Program-made: the position numbers and the translations under genes
Notes under the pieces: generated by a model
Told to the model about the DNA's origin: nothing
The model's input: only the letters and a program-made list of their open reading frames with translations
Database searches by the model: none
Part shown: positions 1 to 5,008 of the stretch, one piece after another
How the letters are laid out: every line of letters begins with the position of its first letter
Numbering within the stretch: the stretch's first letter is position 1
Assembly: GCA_002372545.1 (NCBI GenBank)
Contig: DFHD01000041.1
Coordinates: forward strand, 1-6,063
From: Lachnospiraceae bacterium UBA3732
GTDB lineage: Bacteria > Bacillota > Clostridia > Lachnospirales > Lachnospiraceae
Reading direction: 5' to 3'
Length of the DNA stretch: 6,063 bases

Positions 1-93
1 TTAGGAAAATCTGACAAGCTGACCTGTGGAAATGCTGGAAAATCAAGGACTTCCGGGCATCACAAAGCACGTACAAGCATGAAATTAGGGCTA
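1..93. other. Unassigned DNA left of the tRNA fragment
   Basis: I see no recognisable gene here. Two of the forward frames are open for part of the stretch, but neither gives a protein I recognise and neither has a start codon with a ribosome binding site. The bases just left of position 94 do not pair with the tRNA remnant and do not contain a D-arm, so this is not the 5' half of that tRNA. It is either the far end of the same element (as in a circular or tandem form), the end of another element, or flanking DNA. Confidence 0.4.
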
Positions 94-135
94 CTCCTAA
101 GCGGAAGGTCGTGGGTTCGAATCCCGCCAGGAACG
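94..135 (+). other. 3' fragment of tRNA-Arg(CCU), probable attachment-site core
   Basis: The stretch reads as the 3' part of a tRNA. It has an anticodon loop CTCCTAA at 94-100 (anticodon CCT), the 3' anticodon-stem strand GCGGA at 101-105, a T-arm with stem GTGGG/CCCGC (111-115 and 123-127) around the classic TTCGAAT loop (116-122), then the 3' acceptor strand CAGGAAC (128-134) and a discriminator G. The 5' half is missing: position 89-93 does not pair with GCGGA, and no GTTCCTG-like acceptor strand lies upstream. Tyrosine recombinases of ICEs commonly use the anticodon loop to the 3' end of a tRNA as the crossover core, which leaves just such a fragment. The arginine identity rests on the loop only. 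A tRNA pseudogene from an older event is the alternative. Confidence 0.7.
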
Positions 136-147
136 CTAATTTGGAGG

Positions 148-180
148 GCGGGGACCGAAAAAATCGGTTCCCGCTTCTTC
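148..180 (+). terminator. Intrinsic terminator after the tRNA fragment
   Basis: Eleven-base arms at 148-158 (GCGGGGACCGA) and 164-174 (TCGGTTCCCGC) pair throughout with one G-U pair around a five-A loop. A pyrimidine-rich tail (TTCTTCTAT) follows. It sits 12 bases after the tRNA discriminator base, the position expected for a terminator of an intact tRNA at a rebuilt integration site. The tail is not a pure T run, so efficiency is uncertain. Confidence 0.7.
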
Positions 181-219
181 TATCTCACAAGACGATTTCC
201 GTCTAAAATCCCCCTCTAC

Positions 220-518
220 ATATTAGCTGGAATCTAATATTTCGCCGATTCTTCTAACGAGCCGATTTTCACCCGATTTCCGGGGTTCCGGTTCAACGAA
301 GGCGTTTGTTGTGCTGATCACGCGAGCGCACCGGAGATAATCCACGATCATTAGAGATCATTTCTCGCAAATGCCTTAAAAACGGGTCTTTTCCTCTTTG
401 TTTTGATTCTCCATCCGCCAAATACAGTTTCTTCCATTTTCATCTTCAGTCCGTTTCAGGCACAGATTCCGGCTAATATTTCTTCATCTTCATTGAACTT
501 TATGCCGGGAAATATTAG
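220..518. repeat. Dispersed 10-bp repeat CTAATATTTC and palindrome
   Basis: CTAATATTTC occurs exactly at 234-243 and 473-482 as a direct repeat, and its exact reverse complement GAAATATTAG lies at 509-518. A further partial inverted copy ATATTAG at 220-226 faces 234-240 across seven bases and makes a 21-bp palindrome. The copies at 473-482 and 509-518 form an inverted pair. Four related copies within 300 bases of gene-free DNA beside a tRNA fragment suggest protein binding sites, for example integrase arm-type sites or a repressor operator. The function is inferred. The base composition is AT-rich, so chance is not fully excluded. Confidence 0.5.
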
Positions 519-559
519 TTCTTCTAAAAGCACCCGCCTGGCATTGAACCTCCGTACAT

Positions 560-603
560 AGCCCGTTTCCGATCTGCAGTCGCAGTAACGAAGCGGGCTT
601 TTT
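560..603 (+). terminator. Terminator or attenuator hairpin in the operon leader
   Basis: AGCCCGTTTC at 560-569 pairs with GAAGCGGGCT at 590-599 (ten pairs, one G-U), followed by a T run (599-603) and then CTTTTG. The 20-base loop contains its own small stem, CTGC at 574-577 with GCAG at 582-585. The opposite strand has no T run after the stem, so it acts on + strand transcripts. Only 32 bases separate it from the start codon at 636, too few for a normal promoter. The operon promoter therefore probably lies upstream, and this would be an attenuator rather than the end of another gene. Confidence 0.75.
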
Positions 604-635
604 CTTTTGTCAAAGCAGGAAGATGGAGGTATCAG

Positions 636-962
636 ATGAGAACAAGACAGAAACTGCAGAGAAAAACCATTATGATCGACGGCAACCGCTATTACGCAGA
701 TCGTCCGCATGACTGCAGGAAGTGCTTTTTCTGGAAGAACCGTAAGGTCGGATGCACGCTCGGCAAGGAGAACTGCTACTACCTGGCGGAGACCGTGAAG
801 ACCGAGCAGGAAAAGAAATGTGAGAACTGTCCCTATGCCAAAGGCCAGCCCTGTGTCACGGCGAGCTGCTACAAGGATCTGGAGCACTGGCTTCAGGAAC
901 GTCGGGCCAGAGCCGTGAAGCGGATGATGAAGGAAGAAAGGAGTTCAGCCTATGTCGGATAA
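636..962 (+). CDS. Small Cys-rich protein with two zinc-knuckle-like motifs
   Basis: A hypothetical basic protein of 108 residues that I cannot assign to a named family. Two four-Cys clusters are visible: C27-x2-C30-x9-C40-x6-C47 and C62-x2-C65-x7-C73-x4-C78. This spacing suits two structural zinc sites, so nucleic-acid or protein binding is plausible but inferred. The C-terminal 30 residues are rich in Arg and Lys. There is no signal peptide or membrane segment. The ATG at 636 is chosen because GGAGG at 625-629 lies six bases before it. It is the first gene of the operon, directly behind the leader hairpin, and its last 11 bases overlap the next gene, which has a related Cys motif. It may be an early regulatory or accessory protein of the element. 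Confidence 0.8.
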   Translation: MRTRQKLQRKTIMIDGNRYYADRPHDCRKCFFWKNRKVGCTLGKENCYYLAETVKTEQEKKCENCPYAKGQPCVTASCYKDLEHWLQERRARAVKRMMKEERSSAYVG

Positions 963-1194
963 AGATCTTCAGAGATATCGTCACTATGAATCGATGATCA
1001 AGAAAGCACGGAAAGCAGGGATCGGTGAGAAGCCGCCCAGCTGTGCGAAATGCCAGTATTATCAGCCGGATTTCAAGTACAGGAAATGCCTGTATGCCAG
1101 ATGTCCTTACCAGAGAGATACGGAGATCTTCCGCAAGAGACCGTTGAAGAAGGACAAGATTCCGGGACCGGAGGTGGTGAAGATGGATGGATAA
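952..1194 (+). CDS. Small Cys-rich basic protein, related to its upstream neighbour
   Basis: A hypothetical protein of 80 residues of unknown function. It has one four-Cys cluster, C31-x2-C34-x11-C46-x4-C51, in the context CAKCQYY...KCLYARCPY. This resembles the motifs of the preceding protein (CRKCFFW...; CENCPYA...), so the two may be diverged relatives with a shared zinc-binding unit. The N- and C-termini are rich in Lys and Arg. AAAGGAG at 937-943 lies eight bases before the ATG. The gene overlaps the previous gene by 11 bases and repA by 8 bases, which indicates translational coupling. A role in controlling the replication gene downstream is possible from position only. Confidence 0.75.
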   Translation: MSDKDLQRYRHYESMIKKARKAGIGEKPPSCAKCQYYQPDFKYRKCLYARCPYQRDTEIFRKRPLKKDKIPGPEVVKMDG

Positions 1195-2074
1195 TTATTA
1201 TCTTGACTATTTTTACGGCCTGGAAGCTGATGCATACAGCTTTATCCGTGTGCCAAAACTGCTGATTAATCTTCCCATTTATAAGGATCTGACATCTGAC
1301 GATAAGCTCCTATACGGAATTTTACTAGACCGGATGAGCCTTTCCGCTAAAAACCGGTGGATGGATGATGATGGACGCGTGTATATCATATTCACCATTG
1401 AAGACGTTATGGAAGCTTTAAACTGTGCTCAGCATAAAGCGGTCAAGTTAATGAACAATCTGGAGACGAAAGCACATCTGATAGAACGTAAGCGTCAGGG
1501 GCAGGGGAAACCCAGCCTGATCTATGTGAAGAAATTCGTGCCGATGTCAAATGCGCAATTCTTGAATTGTCAAAATCGCAATTCTGGAATTGCTGAAAGC
1601 ACAATTCAAGAGTTGCCGAAACCGCAATGTAATAATACTGAATCCAATAATACAGAATATAGCGATACTGATCTTTTCTTTTCCGCTAACGGCAGATCAG
1701 AAGAGATGAGAACGAGAGCCTCCTATGAGGAATATTTCAGAGATGCTCTTGAGATCGATTTTCTGAAGCAGAACAATCCGGGTGAGCGGGATACTCTGGA
1801 CGGCATTTTGGATCTGATCGTGGATACCTGCTGTGCCAACAAGCCATGGATCCTGATCAGCGGAGACAAGAAGCCGATTGAAGTGGTGAAAAGCAGGTTC
1901 ATGAAGCTTAATTCCAGCCATATCGAGTATGTCCTGAAGTGCCTGTCCGATAATACGACCCGGATCCGGAACGTGAATCAGTATCTGCTTGCCACTCTGT
2001 TCAATGCTACAACGACGATCAGCCCTTATTACCGGTCCTGGGTGAACAACGACATGGCTAACGGCCTTGTGTAG
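1187..2074 (+). CDS. repA: Replication initiator protein (RepA N-terminal and DUF6017-type C-terminal regions)
   Basis: A protein of 295 residues with the layout of RepA_N-type initiators carried by Clostridia ICEs. Residues about 15-117 form the RepA N-terminal domain: the YSFIRVPKLLIN opening, then LTSDDKLLYGILLDRMSLS, then a winged-helix-like stretch FTIEDVMEALNC to LIYVKKF (69-117). A low-complexity linker at 120-165, rich in Asn, Thr and Ser, joins it to a C-terminal region (about 175-290) like DUF6017. It would bind the origin and start replication of the excised circle. The ATG at 1187 has GGAGGT at 1170-1175, eleven bases away, and overlaps the previous gene. The coding DNA is visibly AT-richer than parA and parB, most of all in the linker. 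The linker DNA contains iterons (1556-1615) and AT-rich tandem repeats, so the gene probably also carries the origin. The family call is firm, the C-terminal domain name less so. Confidence 0.9.
   Translation: MDNYYLDYFYGLEADAYSFIRVPKLLINLPIYKDLTSDDKLLYGILLDRMSLSAKNRWMDDDGRVYIIFTIEDVMEALNCAQHKAVKLMNNLETKAHLIERKRQGQGKPSLIYVKKFVPMSNAQFLNCQNRNSGIAESTIQELPKPQCNNTESNNTEYSDTDLFFSANGRSEEMRTRASYEEYFRDALEIDFLKQNNPGERDTLDGILDLIVDTCCANKPWILISGDKKPIEVVKSRFMKLNSSHIEYVLKCLSDNTTRIRNVNQYLLATLFNATTTISPYYRSWVNNDMANGLV
1556..1615. repeat. Three 23-bp-spaced palindromic iterons, candidate replication origin
   Basis: Three copies of a 14-bp palindromic core start exactly 23 bases apart: CAATTCTTGAATTG at 1556-1569, CAATTCTGGAATTG at 1579-1592 (arms extend to seven bases, 1578-1593) and CAATTCAAGAGTTG at 1602-1615 (one arm mismatch). 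A weak fourth start CAAT lies at 1625, again 23 bases on. They lie in the linker between the two repA domains. RepA_N replicons of Firmicutes are known to keep their origin repeats in the central part of the repA coding sequence, so these are the likely RepA binding sites. The spacing of about two helical turns places the sites on one face of the DNA. Confidence 0.75.
1631..1675. repeat. AT-rich 15-bp tandem repeats beside the iterons
   Basis: Units start at 1631 (AATAATACTGAATCC), 1646 (AATAATACAGAATAT) and 1661 (AGCGATACTGATCTT, diverged). They encode the protein repeat NNTES-NNTEY-SDTDL. The first two units agree at 12 of 15 positions. The first two are strongly AT-rich and begin 15 bases after the last iteron, where a DNA unwinding element would be expected in an iteron-type origin. 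The alternative is that this is only a low-complexity protein linker. Confidence 0.6.
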
Positions 2075-2079
2075 GAGGT
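2074..2079 (+). promoter_or_regulatory. Ribosome binding site that fixes the original parA start
   Basis: GGAGGT lies nine bases before the ATG at 2089 and is followed by GATG, a near-perfect match to the anti-Shine-Dalgarno sequence. It overlaps the last base of the repA stop codon. It shows that the original parA start is 2089, upstream of the frameshift, and not the unsupported GTG at 2153. Confidence 0.85.
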
Positions 2080-2088
2080 GATGTAAAA

Positions 2089-2911
2089 ATGCCAAATAAA
2101 GCGACGGTCCTTTGCTGCGGAAACCAGAAAGGTCGGGAAGACCACCACATGCGTGAACCTCGGCATCGGATTGGCCATGGAGGGGAAGAAAGTCCTGCTG
2201 GTGGATTTTGACCCGCAGGCCTCCCTGACCATCGGCCTGGGCTACCCGCAGCCGGAGGATCTGCCGGTGACGGTCACGGACATGATGAAAAAGGTGGTGG
2301 AGGATGCGGCGATCTCTCCGGGCGAAGGCATCCTGCACCATGAGGAGGGGATCGACCTGATGCCTTCCAGCATAGAGCTGTCCGGCATGGAGGTTTCCCT
2401 GGTCAATGCCATCAGCCGGGAGACTGTTTTGAAGGAATACCTGGAGAGTGTAAAGCGGGAGTATGACTTTATTCTGCTGGATTGCTCTCCCAGCCTGGGG
2501 ATGCTGACCATCAATGCCATGGCTGCGGCGGATACGCTGCTGATCCCGGTGCAGGCGTCCTACCTGCCGGCGAAGGGCCTGGAGCAGCTGCTCCAGACCG
2601 TGCATAAGGTCCGGCGGCAGATCAATCCGAAACTGAAGATCGAGGGAATCCTGCTGACCATGGTGGATGCGAGGACGAACGATGCGAAAGAGATCAGCGA
2701 ACTGATCCGGAATGCTTACGGAGAAAGGATCAAAGTCTATGCTGCCGGGATCCCCCGCTCTGTCCGGGTGTCCGAGATCAGCAAGGAGGGAAAAAGTATT
2801 TTCAGGCACGATCCCGGAGGAAAGGCAGCACAGGCTTACCGGGAGCTGACAAAGGAGGTGGTGAGGAATGCCGAGAAAAGGCGGAAACGTAACCTTGAGC
2901 AGTTACGATGA
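2089..2911 (+). pseudogene. parA: ParA partition ATPase, frameshifted in its Walker A motif
   Basis: ParA/Soj-type ATPases (MinD/ParA P-loop family) form ATP-dependent dimers on nucleoid DNA and, with ParB, segregate replicons. From the ATG at 2089 the frame reads MPNKATVLCCGNQKG and then leaves the family pattern, ending at a TGA at 2209-2211 after 40 codons. From about 2141 another frame continues the family: TTTCVNLGIGLAMEGKKVLL, switch I VDFDPQ (2201-2218), Walker B FILLDCSP (residues 106-113 counted from 2153) and a full C-terminus. The junction AAAGGTCGGGAAGACC should encode KGGVGKT. It is five bases short, which removes Gly-Val and shifts the frame. The restored protein would have about 275 residues, normal for the family. 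GTG 2153 has no ribosome binding site and would give a protein without a P-loop. The last 44 bases overlap parB. The defect is either a true mutation or an assembly error. Confidence 0.88.
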
Positions 2912-3803
2912 GATCTTCACCACAAAGCAGGACCGGGAGGAGAGCCAGCAGGAGCGGGTACAGCAGATCCCGTTATCCGAGCTGCATCCTTTTGAAGGCC
3001 ATCCCTTCCGGGTGGTGGATGATGAGGAGATGCAGAAGACGGTGGAGAGTGTGAAGCAGTACGGCGTTCTGACCTCGGCTATTGCGAGGCCGGACCCGGA
3101 CGGCGGCTATGAGATTCTTTCCGGTCACCGCAGGCTCCGGGCCTGTGAACTGGCCGGACTAAAGACGCTGCCGGTCATTGTCCGGGAGATGGACGACGAT
3201 GCCGCTATTATCTTCATGGTGGATTCCAACCTGCAGAGAGAAAACATCCTGCCGAGTGAACGGGCATTTGCCTACCGGATGAAACTGGATGCGATGAAGC
3301 ACCAGGGGGCAAGAACTGATCTTGGCAAAGGATCAACTTCTACGCAAGTTGCACAGAAGTTATCTGTTGAAAGGGTCGGGGAGGATGCCGGTGTAAGTAA
3401 AGATACAGTACGGAGATTTATCCGCCTCACTGAGTTAATTCCCGAAATCCGCGACCTGGTGGATGAGAAGAAAATCGCTTTCAATCCGGCGGTGGAACTC
3501 TCCTATCTGAAACCGGAGGAACAGCGGAATTTTCTGGAGGCAATGGAGTATGCACAGGCAGCGCCGTCCCTGTCCCAGGCACAGCGTATGAAAAAGATGA
3601 GCCAGGAAGGCCGCTGCGGGCTGGATGCCATGTGCGATGTGATGAGCGAAGTGAAAAAAGACGATAGGACGGCGATCACGATCTCCACAGACGTGCTGCG
3701 GAAGTATTTCCCGAAGTCCTATACCCCGCAGCAGATGCAGGATGTGATCGTAAAACTGCTGGATCAGTGGCAGAAAAAGCGAAACAGGGAACAGACACGA
3801 TAA
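2868..3803 (+). CDS. parB: ParB/RepB/Spo0J family partition protein
   Basis: A centromere-binding protein of 311 residues, the partner of ParA. The ParB/sulfiredoxin-fold domain covers about residues 31-125. It has IPLSELHPFEGHPFRV, the nucleotide-binding motif GHRRLRA (86-92, the family's GERRxRA-like CTP site with His instead of Glu) and NLQREN (121-126). The segment ILPSERAFAYRMKLDAMKHQG follows (127-147). A helix-turn-helix lies at about 168-190 (ERVGEDAGVSKDTVRRFIRLTEL), with a linker and a basic C-terminal dimerisation-like region after it. The ATG at 2868 has AAGGAGGT at 2852-2859, eight bases away, inside the end of parA; the 44-base overlap suggests coupled translation. The reading frame is intact. 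The DNA encoding residues 150-168 contains a 27-bp near-palindrome. ParB copies on ICEs may also act in regulation. Confidence 0.92.
   Translation: MPRKGGNVTLSSYDEIFTTKQDREESQQERVQQIPLSELHPFEGHPFRVVDDEEMQKTVESVKQYGVLTSAIARPDPDGGYEILSGHRRLRACELAGLKTLPVIVREMDDDAAIIFMVDSNLQRENILPSERAFAYRMKLDAMKHQGARTDLGKGSTSTQVAQKLSVERVGEDAGVSKDTVRRFIRLTELIPEIRDLVDEKKIAFNPAVELSYLKPEEQRNFLEAMEYAQAAPSLSQAQRMKKMSQEGRCGLDAMCDVMSEVKKDDRTAITISTDVLRKYFPKSYTPQQMQDVIVKLLDQWQKKRNREQTR
3335..3361. repeat. 27-bp near-palindrome inside parB, parS-like candidate
   Basis: Outer arms AACTTCT (3335-3341) and AGAAGTT (3355-3361) and inner arms GCAA (3344-3347) and TTGC (3349-3352) share one centre at 3348. Eleven of the thirteen base pairs of the palindrome match. 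It lies in a locally AT-rich patch of parB between the CTPase-like domain and the helix-turn-helix. Chromosomal parS of Bacillus subtilis also lies inside the parB homologue spo0J, so a centromere here is a sensible idea. The sequence does not match the chromosomal parS consensus. It could also be chance or an RNA hairpin. Confidence 0.4.
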
Positions 3804-3817
3804 GGAGGAAGGAAAAG

Positions 3818-4324
3818 ATGTGTTACCGAAACGGGTATGGATGCTGCAGTTGTGACAGCTGTGAGAACAGGAATAAGAAGGAGGTTCGGTTTGGCATGAC
3901 GGAAAAGGATCTTGGCAACGCGATCCATGTCCTGGAAACCCTGGCCGAGTTTCTGGGGATTCCTGAAGAGGAGGGAGAAGGAAATGAGATCCCGCCTCTT
4001 ATGATCGCTGTCAGGCCGGGGGAGGCCATGCAGATCATCACGGAGGAAGAAGCAGCACAGTTTCTCCCCGGCTTTGGGGAGGAGGATGTGATCGCAGAGG
4101 CTCCGGATCTGGATCTGGTGATGAGCTATAACAAAGATCTGATCTTTACGGTGGAGGACAGGAAATACCTGGACGGCCCGGCCCTGTTCTATGCCGTAGA
4201 TGATGAGGGAGACATTGTTCCGCTTACGGTTTCCGATCTCTTTCATGTCAAAGAGATGCTGAAAAGACGTACTGTTCTGGTGAAAGAGGAGGGGATGGAG
4301 ATGCCGGTCATCTCCCTGGACTAA
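3818..4324 (+). CDS. Acidic protein of unknown function with N-terminal Cys cluster
   Basis: A hypothetical protein of 168 residues that I cannot place in a named family. The first 15 residues carry five Cys (C2, C9, C10, C12, C15; CCxCxxC), which may bind metal. The rest is acidic, with Glu-rich stretches at 49-57 and 76-79 and alternating hydrophobic segments that suggest a compact soluble domain. There is no signal peptide or membrane segment. The start at 3818 has AAGGAGG at 3802-3808, nine bases away; an upstream in-frame ATG at 3767 lies inside parB without such a site. An internal ATG at 3896 has its own strong site and would remove the Cys cluster. It sits between parB and a DUF3846 gene, eleven bases before the latter, so it belongs to the ICE accessory block. 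Confidence 0.8.
   Translation: MCYRNGYGCCSCDSCENRNKKEVRFGMTEKDLGNAIHVLETLAEFLGIPEEEGEGNEIPPLMIAVRPGEAMQIITEEEAAQFLPGFGEEDVIAEAPDLDLVMSYNKDLIFTVEDRKYLDGPALFYAVDDEGDIVPLTVSDLFHVKEMLKRRTVLVKEEGMEMPVISLD
3878..3885 (+). promoter_or_regulatory. Strong internal ribosome binding site before a second start
   Basis: AAGGAGGT lies ten bases before the in-frame ATG at 3896 (residue 27 of the 3818 gene). Both starts have consensus sites, so the gene may produce a long form with the Cys cluster and a short form of 142 residues without it. It also encodes the KKEV residues, so the match could be incidental. Confidence 0.4.
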
Positions 4325-4335
4325 AGGAGGACGTG

Positions 4336-4986
4336 ATGAAGGAATATGACATCAAGATCACGGAGACGCTGGAAAAGACCGTGCAGGTAAAAGCAGCGTC
4401 CCGGGAGGAAGCAGAAGTCATTGCGGAGGAAAACTGGAATCAGTCTCTGTATGACATGGATTCTGCGGAAGACTATGCGGATGTCCGCTTTACGGCAGGG
4501 GAGGAACGGGAGATTGCCAGGGAGGATCAGATCGAGGTCTTAAAGGTTTCTCCCGGGGAATATCCCTGCAGGGTAACAGTGGGCATAGAGCTGAAGGATC
4601 TGCAGAGCGCTGTCGGAGGAAATATTGAATGCTTTTATCCTTATGAGGAAAACATTGGACTGCTCGTCAATGAGGAGGGCAAAATCAACGGCAGCAAACT
4701 AAACCGTGCGGTATACGGGGAAGATGGAAGCCTTCTGGATGTGATCGCCGGGGATTTCCTGATTGTCGGGATGACGGAGGAGGGGGTCGGATCTCTGACG
4801 GAGGAGCAGATCAAACGGTACGAAGAAAAGTTTCACCAGCCGCAGACCTTCCTCCGTATGGGAAAAGGCATGATGGTTCTTCCGGTTCCAGAGTCGGAGA
4901 TAAAACCAAAGAGCAGACGGGGGAAAACAGTGCAGGAAAAAGCGCCGGAAATGACAGCCCGCCTTCCACGGGAGCCGGCGCGGTAA
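4336..4986 (+). CDS. DpnD/PcfM-like domain joined to DUF3846 domain
   Basis: A protein of 216 residues with two parts. Residues 1-52 (KEYDIKITETLEKTVQVKAASREEAEVIAEENW...DYADVRF) resemble the short DpnD/PcfM proteins encoded by mobile elements. Residues about 66-175 match the DUF3846 pattern: VLKVSPGEYP, LQSAVGGNIECFYPYEENIGLLVNEEGKING, LNRAV, DVIAGDFLIVGM, then LTEEQIKRYEEKF. The last 40 residues are basic, Pro-rich and probably disordered. The function of both domains is unknown; DUF3846 proteins are common in ICEs and phages of Firmicutes. The start is ATG 4336, five bases after AAGGAGG (4324-4330). A GTG at 4333 lies only two bases from that site and is unlikely. The gene follows the previous stop by eleven bases, so the two are probably cotranslated. 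Confidence 0.85.
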   Translation: MKEYDIKITETLEKTVQVKAASREEAEVIAEENWNQSLYDMDSAEDYADVRFTAGEEREIAREDQIEVLKVSPGEYPCRVTVGIELKDLQSAVGGNIECFYPYEENIGLLVNEEGKINGSKLNRAVYGEDGSLLDVIAGDFLIVGMTEEGVGSLTEEQIKRYEEKFHQPQTFLRMGKGMMVLPVPESEIKPKSRRGKTVQEKAPEMTARLPREPAR

Positions 4987-5008
4987 GCAGAACAGGAGGT
5001 AAGAGCCT

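Larger units (their letters stand above)
175..635. other. Gene-free leader before the first operon gene
   Basis: This stretch of about 460 bases contains no convincing protein gene on either strand. It holds a dispersed 10-bp repeat CTAATATTTC with a 21-bp palindrome (220-240), several CGATT(T) words (193-198, 246-250, 263-268, 274-279) and a terminator hairpin (560-603). I found no clear -35/-10 pair. A TATAAT-like GATAAT at 336-341 has no good -35. All genes to the right point away from it, so it must supply the promoter of the operon. By position, next to an attachment site, it could also hold recombinase binding sites. Confidence 0.5.

Noticed and set aside
1..237. Frame open from the window start through the tRNA fragment to a TAA at 235-237
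   Set aside because: It has no start with a binding site and no familiar protein. The part SGRSWVRIPPG is the well-known chance translation of a tRNA T-arm.
322..368. Hairpin GCGAG/CTCGC and GATCAT repeats in the leader
   Set aside because: Five-base arms across a 37-base gap and a six-base repeat are within chance for this stretch.
351..443. Minus-strand frame of 30 codons in the leader
   Set aside because: It is short, has no convincing ribosome binding site and no recognisable sequence. It is more likely chance.
2120..2150. Programmed ribosomal frameshifting in parA
   Set aside because: There is no slippery heptamer. Besides the shift, the Gly-Val residues of the P-loop are missing, so shifting would not restore a working Walker A.
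1697..2809. Long minus-strand frame of 370 codons opposite repA and parA
   Set aside because: It is antisense to clear family members, rich in His, Arg and Gln as expected for a shadow of GC-rich coding DNA, and has no ribosome binding site.
2153..2911. GTG at 2153 as the true parA start
   Set aside because: It has no ribosome binding site and gives a ParA without a P-loop. The conserved N-terminal codons and a strong binding site lie upstream in another frame, so it is the remainder of a frameshifted gene.
4333..4335. GTG as start of the DUF3846 gene
   Set aside because: It is only two bases from the AAGGAGG site. ATG 4336 with five bases is the better start.
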